Below are positions 17,028 through 24,833 of a DNA stretch of 64,000 bases, piece by piece. Below the pieces are notes generated by a model that saw nothing but the letters and a program-made list of their open reading frames with translations, was not told the origin of the DNA and searched no databases. The position numbers and the translations under genes are program-made. The first letter of the stretch is position 1. Every line of letters begins with the position of its first letter. The stretch covers positions 62,001 through 126,000 of the forward strand of contig NZ_PZJX01000039.1 in the NCBI RefSeq assembly GCF_003034915.1, in the 5' to 3' direction. This stretch comes from Mesorhizobium helmanticense. Lineage in GTDB: Bacteria; Pseudomonadota; Alphaproteobacteria; Rhizobiales; Rhizobiaceae.

Positions 17028-17662
17028 AAGTCCTTGTCGTCTATTGCCACCCTTGTACCGACAGCTTCAACGGCGCCGTGCGCGACACCGTGCTGGAGGC
17101 GCTTGCCGAACGGGGCCACGCGGTTCACCTCCTCGACCTCTATGCGACCGGCTTCGATCCGGTCATGCGCGCCGACGAGTGGCGCGGCTATGGCGACAAG
17201 GCAGGCAACCTCGAACCGGTCATCGACCGGGCGCAGGAATTGCTGTGGGCGGAAACGGTCATCTTCATCTACCCGACCTGGTGGTACGGGCTGCCTGCCA
17301 TGCTAAAGGGCTGGCTGGAGCGGGTGCTGGTGCCGGGCTTCGCCTTCGACATGCCGACGGCGCAGCGCGGCCCGCGGCCGAAATTGCGGCACATTCGCCG
17401 GGTGCTGGTGATGACCACATGCGGCGCGACGTCGCTGATGAGCTGGATCATGGGGCAGCCCGGCCGGCGAACCCTGCTGCGCGGCTTCCGCTCCGTCTGC
17501 CATCCGCTGTGCTCGACCAAATTCCTGGCGCTCTACCGGATGGACACCGTCTCGGCGGCCGAGCGACAGGCACATCTGCAGCGTGTCAGGAAAGCGGTCG
17601 CCAGTCTTGGGCATGCAGCATCTGCACCTTCAGACGCGGTGCAGAAGGTGCATCGCGTCTGA
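17024..17662 (+). CDS. NAD(P)H-dependent oxidoreductase, flavodoxin-like fold
   Basis: A 212-residue flavodoxin-fold protein of the NQO/MdaB type. MKVLVVYCHPCTDSFNGAV is the phosphate-binding first loop, VIFIYPTWWYGLPAMLKGWL is the characteristic FMN/FAD-contact motif, and VLVMTTCGAT is the third strand. Such enzymes reduce quinones or nitro- and azo-compounds with NAD(P)H. It is the last gene of the ECF operon (ATGA overlap). The final 14 codons fall in a double inverted repeat at 17623-17661 (TGCACCTTC/GAAGGTGCA and CAGACGCG/CGCGTCTG), which may serve as transcript end. Confidence 0.85.
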   Translation: MKVLVVYCHPCTDSFNGAVRDTVLEALAERGHAVHLLDLYATGFDPVMRADEWRGYGDKAGNLEPVIDRAQELLWAETVIFIYPTWWYGLPAMLKGWLERVLVPGFAFDMPTAQRGPRPKLRHIRRVLVMTTCGATSLMSWIMGQPGRRTLLRGFRSVCHPLCSTKFLALYRMDTVSAAERQAHLQRVRKAVASLGHAASAPSDAVQKVHRV

Positions 17663-17757
17663 AGAGGTTTCAGGTGCGCTTCATGTTAGCGCGGCGCGTT
17701 GTCCCGATAGCGGCGCCGCATCCAATCGGCCGATCGGCAGGACAAGCGCGACAAAAG

Positions 17758-17979
17758 TCAATTCGACGCGGGATCGCTCAGCGTCTCGACAACGAAAGAC
17801 GCGGCGATCAGGTCGTCGGCATCGAGCCGGAGCGAGCCTTCACCTCCTCCCATGATGGCGGCGACCTTCTGGAAGGTCTTCATCTCGTGCCTTGAGATAT
17901 CGGCGTCCTGCATCCTGGCTTTGAGATTGGCGACGCGCAGACTTAGCGTGTGGGACGTTCCAATTTCGCGGTTCGACAT
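17758..17979 (-). CDS. Small hypothetical protein
   Basis: A 73-residue soluble protein (MSNREIGTSHTLSLRVANLK start) with a predicted helix-rich composition and no motif I recognise. ATG 17979 has GGGGAGGAG 11 bases upstream, supporting translation. It is convergent with the ECF operon and divergent from dmeR, and probably independent of both. Confidence 0.55.
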   Translation of the reverse strand: MSNREIGTSHTLSLRVANLKARMQDADISRHEMKTFQKVAAIMGGGEGSLRLDADDLIAASFVVETLSDPASN

Positions 17980-18194
17980 AATGCTGTGCTCCTCCCCAAC
18001 CCGTGCTGATGTGCCCGCCCGCCAGGTATTCGGGTCTGCCCTTTCTGCCTAAATATAAGGCATCGCGAATACAGCGGCCCGAACGCGCGGTGAAAGCGAA
18101 GGTTCCAGCGCTACACGGTCACGAAATAATACGGCGCGGGCGATGGCCGGCGACGGCATCGGTCGCGGGATTGCGGCAAGGTCAGTCCGAAAGA

Positions 18195-18220
18195 TTGACT
18201 CTATCCCCCGGGGGAGGATA
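18195..18220 (+). promoter_or_regulatory. dmeR-dmeF promoter with G/C-tract operator
   Basis: TTGACT at 18195-18200 fits a -35 hexamer. Directly after it TATCCCCCGGGGGAGGATA (18202-18220) is an inverted repeat built on C and G tracts flanked by TAT/ATA. RcnR/CsoR-type sensors recognise such G-tract inverted repeats, so this is very probably where DmeR binds. It ends ten bases before the dmeR start. Confidence 0.7.
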
Positions 18221-18230
18221 CGAAACAGGC

Positions 18231-18509
18231 ATGTCCGAAGGCATTCACCATTCGCATCCAGCCATCATCAAGCGCCTGAAACGCGCGCAGGGCCACCTTG
18301 CGGCGGTGCTGTCCATGTTCGAGGCGCATCGCCCCTGCGTTGATCTGGCGCAGCAGCTCCACGCCGTTGAAAGCGCCATCAGCAGCGCCAAACGGGAGCT
18401 GATCCACGATCATATCGAGCATTGCCTGAGCGATACCGCGGAAACGGGCACCGCGGAAACGGGCGGCAACTCCCTGGCGGAACTCAAGCAACTGGCGAAA
18501 TACCTGTGA
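18231..18509 (+). CDS. dmeR: DmeR, metal-sensing repressor of the CsoR/RcnR family
   Basis: A 92-residue all-helical repressor. Cys36, His61 and Cys65 are at the metal-ligand positions numbered identically in CsoR proteins, and the N-terminal MSEGIHHSHP with His6, 7 and 9 resembles the extra ligands of the Ni/Co sensor RcnR. Rhizobial DmeR has been described as a Ni/Co-responsive repressor of dmeF, and dmeF is the next gene with overlapping stop and start. Metal binding should release the operator just upstream. Residues 68-80 include a short Thr-Ala-Glu repeat (TAETGTAETG). Confidence 0.85.
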   Translation: MSEGIHHSHPAIIKRLKRAQGHLAAVLSMFEAHRPCVDLAQQLHAVESAISSAKRELIHDHIEHCLSDTAETGTAETGGNSLAELKQLAKYL

Positions 18510-19552
18510 GTGGTCCAGGCGCACGCATTCTCGACTGGTTAGGCTTCGGATCGCATGATCATGCCGCCTCCAGTCACGGTCACCACAACCACGGCAGCGG
18601 GCCGCATGGCCATACCCATGGGGTCGTCGATGCGACCATCGCAACGACCGACCGGGGGATCTGGGCCATAAAATGGTCGTTCGTCATCCTGGCGATCACG
18701 GCGGTATTGCAGATGGTCGTGGTGGTTCTGTCGAGCAGCGTCGCCTTGCTGGCCGACACGATCCACAACATCGGTGATGCGACAACCGCCATTCCGCTGT
18801 GGATCGCGTTCATGCTCGCCCGGCGCAAGCCATCGCCGACGTTCACCTACGGCCTCGGCCGGGTCGAGGACTTCGCCGGCATCGTCATCGTGCTTATCAT
18901 CCTGTTCAGCGCCATTGTCGCTGGCTACCAGGCGATCGACCGTTTGATAAATCCGCAAGTGGTGACGCATCTCGGCTGGCTGACGGCGGCCGGTATTGTC
19001 GGTTTTCTCGGCAATGAGGCCGTCGCGGTGTTCCGCATCCGGGTCGGCCGGGAAATCAACAGCGCCGCGCTCGTTGCCGACGGCTACCACGCCCGCACCG
19101 ACGGCCTGACCAGCCTTGCCGTGGTCCTCGGGGCGCTTGGTGTCTGGCTCGGCTTTCCGCTGGCCGACCCGATTGTCGGCCTGCTCATCACAATTGCGAT
19201 CTTCGGCATCGTCTGGCAGTCGGCTCGCGCGGTGCTGACCCGCATGCTGGATGGCGTGGAGCCGGGCGTCATCGGCGAAATCCACCATGCCGCCCAACAT
19301 GTGGCGGGAGCGCGCATTGTCGATGCCAAGGCGCGATGGATCGGTCACAGACTGCACGCCGACATTGCCATTGCTGCGGACGAGACCTTGCCATTGTCCG
19401 AGGCGAACAAGATCACGACAGCCCTGGAAGACGAGCTGTTCGAGCACATGCCTGCGCTTGCGGCAGCCAATATCCGGTTTTCGGCCGGGCATGAACAGCA
19501 CGCCCTTCCGCCCTCCCATGGACATGGCGAACATGACGGCCACAAGCACTAA
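18506..19552 (+). CDS. dmeF: DmeF, cation diffusion facilitator for divalent metal efflux
   Basis: A 348-residue CDF transporter. After a His-rich cytoplasmic N-terminus (SHDHAASSHGHHNHGSG) there are six membrane helices; the zinc-site-like acidic/His motifs are HNIGD in helix 2 and DGYHARTDG in helix 5, the HxxxD pairs that carry the ion. The C-terminal cytoplasmic domain is followed by another His-rich tail (HGHGEHDGHKH). GTG 18506 overlaps the dmeR stop (GTGA), so expression is coupled. DmeF proteins export Co and Ni in exchange for protons. Confidence 0.88.
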   Translation: MSGPGARILDWLGFGSHDHAASSHGHHNHGSGPHGHTHGVVDATIATTDRGIWAIKWSFVILAITAVLQMVVVVLSSSVALLADTIHNIGDATTAIPLWIAFMLARRKPSPTFTYGLGRVEDFAGIVIVLIILFSAIVAGYQAIDRLINPQVVTHLGWLTAAGIVGFLGNEAVAVFRIRVGREINSAALVADGYHARTDGLTSLAVVLGALGVWLGFPLADPIVGLLITIAIFGIVWQSARAVLTRMLDGVEPGVIGEIHHAAQHVAGARIVDAKARWIGHRLHADIAIAADETLPLSEANKITTALEDELFEHMPALAAANIRFSAGHEQHALPPSHGHGEHDGHKH

Positions 19553-19591
19553 CGGTCGCTGCGGCCGGCTCGTTTCTGCTACGCTGCCGTG

Positions 19592-20308
19592 ATGTTCCAG
19601 ACGCTCGTCGAGTTCCAGCGCACGATCTATCTGGCGCTTGCCGAGCAGATCAAGCTGCTTTCGGCCGGAGGCGACTGGCTGGCGTTCCTGGCCTTCCTGC
19701 CGATGGGCGTCGTCTTCGGCGCCGCGCACGCGCTGACGCCGGGTCACAGCAAGGCGGTGCTGGCGACCTATCTTGCCGGTTCAGATGCCAAGGTTTCGCG
19801 CGGGCTGCTCGTATCCGTCACCTTGTCGCTTACCCATGTGACGATCGCGGTGCTGATTGCCGGCCTTTCCCTGCCGCTGGTCTCCATTGCGTTGGGCAGC
19901 GTCGGCCGTGCTCCGCTTCTGGAAGATATCAGTCGTGGGCTGCTCGGCCTGATCGGTCTCTGGATGCTCTGGCGCGCCTTGAGCCACGGCCATCACCACA
20001 GGCATGAGGGCGAGGCGGTCGGCGTCATGGCAGGCTTGATCCCATGTCCGCTGACGCTTTTCGTGATGACTTTCGCGATCTCCAGAGGCGTTCCCGGCGC
20101 CGGCATTCTGTTTGCAATCACCATGATGGTCGGGGTGGCGCTGACGCTGTCCTGCGTCGCGATCCTGTCGATCCTGTTTCGCGAACGTCTGGTGGATTTT
20201 TTCGCCAGCAAGCCACGCCTGTTCGAAACCGTCTCCCGAACCGTCGAGGGCGTCGCCGGACTTATTCTCGTGGGCGTTGCAGTCTGGCAGATCATATTCG
20301 CGCCGTGA
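19592..20308 (+). CDS. NicO/RcnA-family nickel/cobalt efflux protein
   Basis: A 238-residue membrane protein with about six helices. The signature HALTPGHSKAVLATYLAG in the first third and a His-rich loop (SHGHHHRHEG) before GLIPCPLTLFVM are typical for the NicO/RcnA family. It begins 39 bases after dmeF and extends the dmeRF unit with a second, mechanistically different exporter for the same metals. GTG 19589 immediately before the ATG is an equally possible start. Confidence 0.85.
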   Translation: MFQTLVEFQRTIYLALAEQIKLLSAGGDWLAFLAFLPMGVVFGAAHALTPGHSKAVLATYLAGSDAKVSRGLLVSVTLSLTHVTIAVLIAGLSLPLVSIALGSVGRAPLLEDISRGLLGLIGLWMLWRALSHGHHHRHEGEAVGVMAGLIPCPLTLFVMTFAISRGVPGAGILFAITMMVGVALTLSCVAILSILFRERLVDFFASKPRLFETVSRTVEGVAGLILVGVAVWQIIFAP

Positions 20309-20444
20309 TCCCGGCGCCGCGGTGTCAAACAGGCAGGCGCGCGCATGGCGGTGCATCTGCGCGACGTGCTGCGCACCGTGCAGCGGCTGAATGTGGCGCG
20401 GCTTGATTTGTTCGAGCGGTGAGGGGCGAAGTTCGGGTGCCCGC

Positions 20445-20810
20445 CTAGCGGCTGGCGAGCACCATGCGGTTGCCCTCGCTGTCGCGAAACTCGGCCACGG
20501 TGCGGCCCGGGTCCCATGGCGCCTCTTGCGGTTCGGTGATGATCTCGACGCCTCCGGACTTCAAGGCCGCGCTCGTCGCTTCGACATTTTCGTCGACCAG
20601 CACCAGCACCGGTCCGGCGCTCGGCGTGTCGTCGGCGCGCCTGACCAAATGCAGGTTCGTCACCGCGCCGGGAAACGCCAGCTCGATCCAGCGCCAGCCG
20701 CTATCGCCCATTGGCTGGTCGGCGGCGACCTGGCAGGCGAGATGCCTTGTGTAAAACGCCTTGGCGCGGTCCTGGTCGAATACCGGCAGTTCGGCAAACT
20801 GGATATGCAT
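20445..20810 (-). CDS. VOC family (glyoxalase/bleomycin-resistance-like) protein
   Basis: A 121-residue single VOC module. MHIQFAELPVFDQDRAKAFY starts the first beta-alpha-beta unit and GGVEIITEPQEAPWDPGRTV plus EFRDSEGNRMVLA close the second. ATG 20810 has GGAGA upstream, so the longer open frame to 20879 is not used. VOC proteins are metal-dependent isomerases, dioxygenases or resistance proteins; this one is not further assignable. Confidence 0.83.
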   Translation of the reverse strand: MHIQFAELPVFDQDRAKAFYTRHLACQVAADQPMGDSGWRWIELAFPGAVTNLHLVRRADDTPSAGPVLVLVDENVEATSAALKSGGVEIITEPQEAPWDPGRTVAEFRDSEGNRMVLASR

Positions 20811-20960
20811 GGTGAAATCTCCTGTCTTTGGTGGCTGCCTAGGGGCCGCCCTCGGGTAAAAGACGATGCGGGTGGCCAAAAAGATTCAGCCCTTGCCCGA
20901 GAATCTTTTCGGCAACTCCGGTCGTCTTCAGTCCAGGTCAACCATTTCAGGAGATGCAGC

Positions 20961-21290
20961 ATGGGCTACAAACTTATCCGCTACAGCGTGAAGGACACCG
21001 AGCTGGAAGCGAACCGCGCGCTGGTGGCAAAGGTGTTCGAGGCGCTGGACGAGACGGCACCGCAGGGTGTGCGCTATCTTGTGCTCGAACTCGACGATGG
21101 CGAGTTCATCCATATTATCGTCGAGGGGCATGTCGTCGGCGAGGGCAATGACGCATCTGGGCTGACCGGGCTTGCCGCATTCGAGGCGTTCACGCAGAAC
21201 CATGCGGAGCGGCGCTCGACCCCGGTCCGGCGATCGCCTGTCAGGATCATCGGCAACTACCATGTCCTCGAGGCCGGGAAAGCCGGATAG
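20961..21290 (+). CDS. Hypothetical protein, monooxygenase-like (ABM) ferredoxin fold possible
   Basis: A 109-residue soluble protein. MGYKLIRYSVKDTELEANRA and YLVLELDDGEFIHIIV alternate strand and helix like an antibiotic-biosynthesis-monooxygenase-type dimeric alpha-beta barrel. ATG 20961 follows CAGGAG. The stop lies one base before the sigma-factor start, so both are cotranscribed. It may be the partner or target of the sigma factor, but nothing in its sequence proves that. Confidence 0.65.
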   Translation: MGYKLIRYSVKDTELEANRALVAKVFEALDETAPQGVRYLVLELDDGEFIHIIVEGHVVGEGNDASGLTGLAAFEAFTQNHAERRSTPVRRSPVRIIGNYHVLEAGKAG

Positions 21291-21291
21291 A

Positions 21292-22191
21292 ATGGATGCC
21301 ATGAGCACTGGAAAGTTCGACCGCCCGGCGCTGGAGGCGATGCTCCCGGGCTTGCGCCCGAAACTGCATCGCTACTGCGCCCGCATGGCCGGCTCGGTGA
21401 TCGACGGCGAGGACATCGTGCAGGAGACGCTGCTCAAGGCGCTGCAGGCGGTCGACGGCCGTGCGGCGGTCGAGCGGCCGGAGCAATGGCTGTTTCGCAT
21501 CGCCCACAATGCCGCGCAGGACCATCTGCGCCGGCGCCAGCGGGAGCGGTCGCGCATCACCGAGGCCGACATGACCACGATCGAGGATCCCTCCGGCAGT
21601 GCCGACGCACGGCTCGCCACGGCTGCCGGCCTGCGCAGCTTCATACGGCTTTCGCTGGCGCAGCGTAGCGCCGTGATCCTGGTCGATGTGCTTGGCCTTT
21701 CCCTGCACGAAACCTGCGAGGTTTCAGGCGCGACGCTGGCCGCGACCAAGGCTGCGCTGCATCGCGGGCGGGCGCAGCTGCGCCTTTTGGCATCAGAGCC
21801 CGAACAGGCCGCCGTGCCAAAACTCGATGCCGAGGACGAGCGGCGCCTGCGCCGCTATGTCGACCTGTTCAACGCGCGCGACTTCGACGCGGTCAGGGCA
21901 CTGATCGCCGAGGATATCCAGCTCGAAGTCGTCAACCGCACCCGCATGCGCGGCAAGGCGGAAGTCTCGACCTATTTCGGCAATTACGACCGCGCGAGCG
22001 ACTGGGCGCTGTCGCTCGGCTTCGTCGACGGCCGGCCGGCGATCCTGATCCGCAACCCTGGAGAGCCGGATGGCGCCGTGCGCGGCTTCATGCTGGTCGA
22101 ATGGTCGGGCGAGCGGGTGATCGAGATCCGCGACTTCCGCTACGCAACTTGGTGCCTGGTCGATGCGGAGATCTGCACTATGGAGGAGTGA
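21292..22191 (+). CDS. ECF-type RNA polymerase sigma factor with C-terminal SnoaL-like domain
   Basis: A 299-residue protein. Sigma region 2 is LRPKLHRYCARMAGSVIDGE to QETLLKALQAV with ERPEQWLFRIAHNAAQDHLR; region 4 is LRSFIRLSLAQRSAVILVDV to LHETCEVSGATLAATKAALH. The last 110 residues (RRYVDLFNARDFDAVRALIA onward) form an NTF2/SnoaL-like module. Sigma factors with this extension (SigJ/ECF41-like) use it to control activity in place of a separate anti-sigma factor, and often sit next to an oxidoreductase or carboxymuconolactone-type gene. Here the partner could be the small protein encoded just upstream. A second ATG at 21301 is possible. Confidence 0.85.
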   Translation: MDAMSTGKFDRPALEAMLPGLRPKLHRYCARMAGSVIDGEDIVQETLLKALQAVDGRAAVERPEQWLFRIAHNAAQDHLRRRQRERSRITEADMTTIEDPSGSADARLATAAGLRSFIRLSLAQRSAVILVDVLGLSLHETCEVSGATLAATKAALHRGRAQLRLLASEPEQAAVPKLDAEDERRLRRYVDLFNARDFDAVRALIAEDIQLEVVNRTRMRGKAEVSTYFGNYDRASDWALSLGFVDGRPAILIRNPGEPDGAVRGFMLVEWSGERVIEIRDFRYATWCLVDAEICTMEE

Positions 22192-22216
22192 GGGGGCTGG
22201 GATGGGCGATAAGTTC

Positions 22217-22259
22217 TTGGAGCGGTTCCGGTTTTCCTGGAACCGGCAACTCGCTCCAA
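22217..22259. repeat. Palindromic unit between convergent genes
   Basis: TTGGAGCG (22217-22224) pairs with CGCTCCAA (22252-22259), enclosing a second pair, CGGTTCCGG / CCTGGAACCG. It lies between the sigma-factor stop and the sulfite-oxidase stop and may also terminate transcription. Confidence 0.75.
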
Positions 22260-22287
22260 CTATGTGTTTCGCCGCATTTATGCGGAC

Positions 22288-22322
22288 GCCAAATGATTCC
22301 ATTTGGCTGCAAAACGCTCTAG
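22288..22322. repeat. ATTC-loop palindrome with GCTCTAG box, copy 1
   Basis: GCCAAATG-ATTC-CATTTGGC followed by TGCAAAACGCTCTAG. The CTA of the terminal box is the stop codon (TAG on the minus strand) of the sulfite-oxidase gene. A near-identical copy is at 23562-23596. Confidence 0.85.
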
Positions 22323-23473
22323 ACACGCACGCGGCGCGTCACCTGGCCATTGCTTTCCCAGTATGTGTGTTTCCTGGCTATCAAGGGGTCGTCCATTGCC
22401 GGTTGAATTTGTCCCGTGGTGCTGATCGCGCGCGAGGTCACCGTGTGTTCTCCAGGCGAGGCATTTGCCCAACCCAGGGACCAAATCTTCCAAGCGTGTT
22501 CGGCCTCCTCACTGTGGTCGATGGCCGCTGGTGCCCAAGGCCCTTGATCGATTTGCACTTCGACCCGGTCGATCGGCGCCCCCCAGGCTGCTCCAATGAT
22601 GGAGTAATCCGAGTCTTTCCGGGTGACCTTCGCAGGCGCGGACTTTATCAGCGCTCGCCCGACTGAAGTCTCGGTCCACACGGTCTCGCCATTGTGGTCT
22701 TCCTCCCGGATGGTGACATAATCACGGGCCATCAGAAGGCTCATGAACCGCGTATCACGAACCTCGATGCGCTTCAGCCACTTGACGTTGGCGATCCCGT
22801 ACCAGCCTGGAGCAATGAGCCGCAGCGGGAAACCATTGGGGGCCGGCAAGGCGGCTCCGTTCATTTCATAGCAGAGGAGATTGGCGGGGTTCATAGCGTC
22901 GGCGAGCGACATGCTGCGAGCGAAGTTCTGCTTCATCTTGACGTCGCGTATCGGGATCTCGCTTTCGTCAGTTCCGAAAAAGACGACCTCGATGCCCTTC
23001 TCCAGCACGCCGGCTTCCTCGAGGATCGGGGCGAGCGGCGTCCCTGCCCAGCGGGCATTGCCGATGCCGCCGGTGAAAAAGGGAAACCCATGGTTGCCCG
23101 AGCATTCCACCGTGAAGACGACCTCCTGCCGCGGTCGTGCCCTGATGTCGGCGAGTGTCAATTCCAGGGGCTTCTTGACCAGGCCTCCGATCTCCATCGA
23201 CCATGTCTTCTCGTCGATCGTTGGTCGATTGAAATGCGAGATGCTGAAAAACTTGTCGTTTGGAGTTATCCAGCTATCCAGATCCTCCCACACAAGCTGG
23301 GTCTTGATACCTTCCGGATTGGGATTTTCGGTCGGCTGATCCAGCCACGGAACAACTTCCTCGCCTGCCTGTTTTGGGAAAGCGTAAGCCCGACGCGAGG
23401 TGTAGAGAGCAGCAACAGCGGCAAGTGCCGCGCCTCCTTGAACAAGAAGTTCTCTGCGTTGAAAACTATGCAT
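22319..23473 (-). CDS. Sulfite oxidase-like molybdopterin-dependent oxidoreductase
   Basis: A 384-residue periplasmic enzyme with a twin-arginine signal (SFQRRELLVQGGAALAAVAA). The molybdopterin domain contains VECSGNHGFPFF, whose Cys would ligate molybdenum, and FPLRLIAPGWYGIANVKWLK, the family's cofactor contact segment; a C-terminal dimerisation domain (RVEVQIDQGPW, WSLGWANASPGEHTVTSRA) follows. This fits SorA/SoxC-type enzymes, which oxidise sulfite or a related substrate. ATG 23473 is preceded by GGGAGGT. No cytochrome subunit gene is adjacent, so the electron acceptor is unknown. Confidence 0.88.
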   Translation of the reverse strand: MHSFQRRELLVQGGAALAAVAALYTSRRAYAFPKQAGEEVVPWLDQPTENPNPEGIKTQLVWEDLDSWITPNDKFFSISHFNRPTIDEKTWSMEIGGLVKKPLELTLADIRARPRQEVVFTVECSGNHGFPFFTGGIGNARWAGTPLAPILEEAGVLEKGIEVVFFGTDESEIPIRDVKMKQNFARSMSLADAMNPANLLCYEMNGAALPAPNGFPLRLIAPGWYGIANVKWLKRIEVRDTRFMSLLMARDYVTIREEDHNGETVWTETSVGRALIKSAPAKVTRKDSDYSIIGAAWGAPIDRVEVQIDQGPWAPAAIDHSEEAEHAWKIWSLGWANASPGEHTVTSRAISTTGQIQPAMDDPLIARKHTYWESNGQVTRRVRV

Positions 23474-23561
23474 GTTGTTTACCTCCCAGTTGATCCGGAA
23501 CAGGCTGCAACGTGCGTTAGGCCGCAGCCTGATCACGGATAGGCGACACCATGGAAATTCT

Positions 23562-23596
23562 GCCAAGTGATTCCACTTGGCTGCAAAATGCTCTAG
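23562..23596. repeat. ATTC-loop palindrome with GCTCTAG box, copy 2
   Basis: GCCAAGTG-ATTC-CACTTGGC followed by TGCAAAATGCTCTAG. As in copy 1, the terminal box provides the TAG stop of the minus-strand gene beside it, here the methyltransferase. Confidence 0.85.
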
Positions 23597-24651
23597 GGGC
23601 GGGCCTCCAGCACCATGTTGAACGGCGTCTCCGCGGCGCGACGGAATCGCTTGAAGCCGCCGCTGGTCACCACCTTGCGCAGCCTCGCCTCGCCGGCCTG
23701 GGCGCCGAGCCCGAGCCCGACTTCCTGCGACAGGGACGCGGGCGTGCACACGAACGTGGAGGCGGCATAGTAGACGCGTCCGACGGGATTGAGGTTCGCC
23801 GCCAGATGATCATGCGCGAACGGCTCGACTATCATCCACGTGCCATCCGGTTTGAGCGATTCGTGGACATGGGCGGCGGCGCCCGCTGGGTCGCCCATGT
23901 CGTGAAGGCAATCGAAGAAAGCGACGAGGTCATAGGTGCCGGGATAGGTCTTGGCGGTTGCGACCTCGAAGCGCGTGTTGGCGCCGACGCCGGCTTCCTC
24001 GGCGGCCTTGCGGGCGCGCTCGATCGAAGGGGCGTGATAGTCGAAGCCGACGAAGCGCGAATTGGGGAAAGCACGTGCCATGAGCACCGTCGATGCGCCA
24101 TGACCGCATCCGACGTCCGCGACATCCGCGCCGCGTTCGAGCTTCTCGACAACGCCCTCCAGAGCCGGCAGCCAGGAGCCGATCAGATTGGCGTTATAGC
24201 CTGGACGGAAGAACCGTTCCGTGCCGCGAAACAGACACGCGCTATGATCGTGCCATGCGACGCCCTTGCCGGACTGGAATGCCTGCCTCACCTTTTCTTC
24301 ATCGAGCCACAGCGAGGATAGGACCTCGAATGCGCCAGTCATGAAGGCCGGGCTATCTTCATCGGCAAACACCAGTTCCTGCTCGGCGTTGAGATAGAAC
24401 GCGTCCTTGGCTTCATCGTACTCTACGTAGCCCGCAGCCGCCTGCCCGGAAAGCCATTCCCTCACGAGGCGTTCCTGGGTGCCGGTGCGTGTCGAAAGTT
24501 CGGCGGCCGTCATCTTGCCGCCTTCGCGCAGTGCCTTGAACAGGCCGAGCCTGTCTCCCAGCAAGACTCCCGCGCCCGTAGCGATCGCACCGAGATCACC
24601 GACCATTTTCCCCAAGAATGCGTCCAACTTTTCCTGACTGGCTTCAGACAT
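23593..24651 (-). CDS. Class I SAM-dependent methyltransferase with N-terminal winged helix
   Basis: A 352-residue protein. Residues 20-90 form a winged-helix dimerisation domain (LGLFKALREGGKMTAAELST, YVEYDEAKDAFYLN) as in small-molecule O-methyltransferases; the Rossmann domain starts at VADVGCGHGASTVLMARAFP (SAM motif I) and includes VAFFDCLHDMGDP. The product resembles rhizobial proteins annotated only as methyltransferases. It is divergent from a LysR gene and separated from the sulfite-oxidase gene by a repeat that supplies its stop codon. The substrate is unknown. Confidence 0.85.
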   Translation of the reverse strand: MSEASQEKLDAFLGKMVGDLGAIATGAGVLLGDRLGLFKALREGGKMTAAELSTRTGTQERLVREWLSGQAAAGYVEYDEAKDAFYLNAEQELVFADEDSPAFMTGAFEVLSSLWLDEEKVRQAFQSGKGVAWHDHSACLFRGTERFFRPGYNANLIGSWLPALEGVVEKLERGADVADVGCGHGASTVLMARAFPNSRFVGFDYHAPSIERARKAAEEAGVGANTRFEVATAKTYPGTYDLVAFFDCLHDMGDPAGAAAHVHESLKPDGTWMIVEPFAHDHLAANLNPVGRVYYAASTFVCTPASLSQEVGLGLGAQAGEARLRKVVTSGGFKRFRRAAETPFNMVLEARP

Positions 24652-24833
24652 CGGAATCTCCCTTTGGGCTGGATCTCCTCAACCGCGTTCGGTGACGCCG
24701 ATCCCAATTCAGATCGGCTCCGGCAGCGGCCAAGCTGCCATAAAGGCTGCTGAAGTTTACTTGGGCGTGAGGGAGGCGGATAATGCCGAATTATCATCGC
24801 GGCGATGCAGACGGGACATCGGCGGAGATTATT

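Noticed and set aside
20345..20422. 25-residue frame after the NicO gene (MAVHLRDVLRTVQRLNVARL)
   Set aside because: Could be the tail of a decayed gene, but has no ribosome site and no partner fragment that I recognise.
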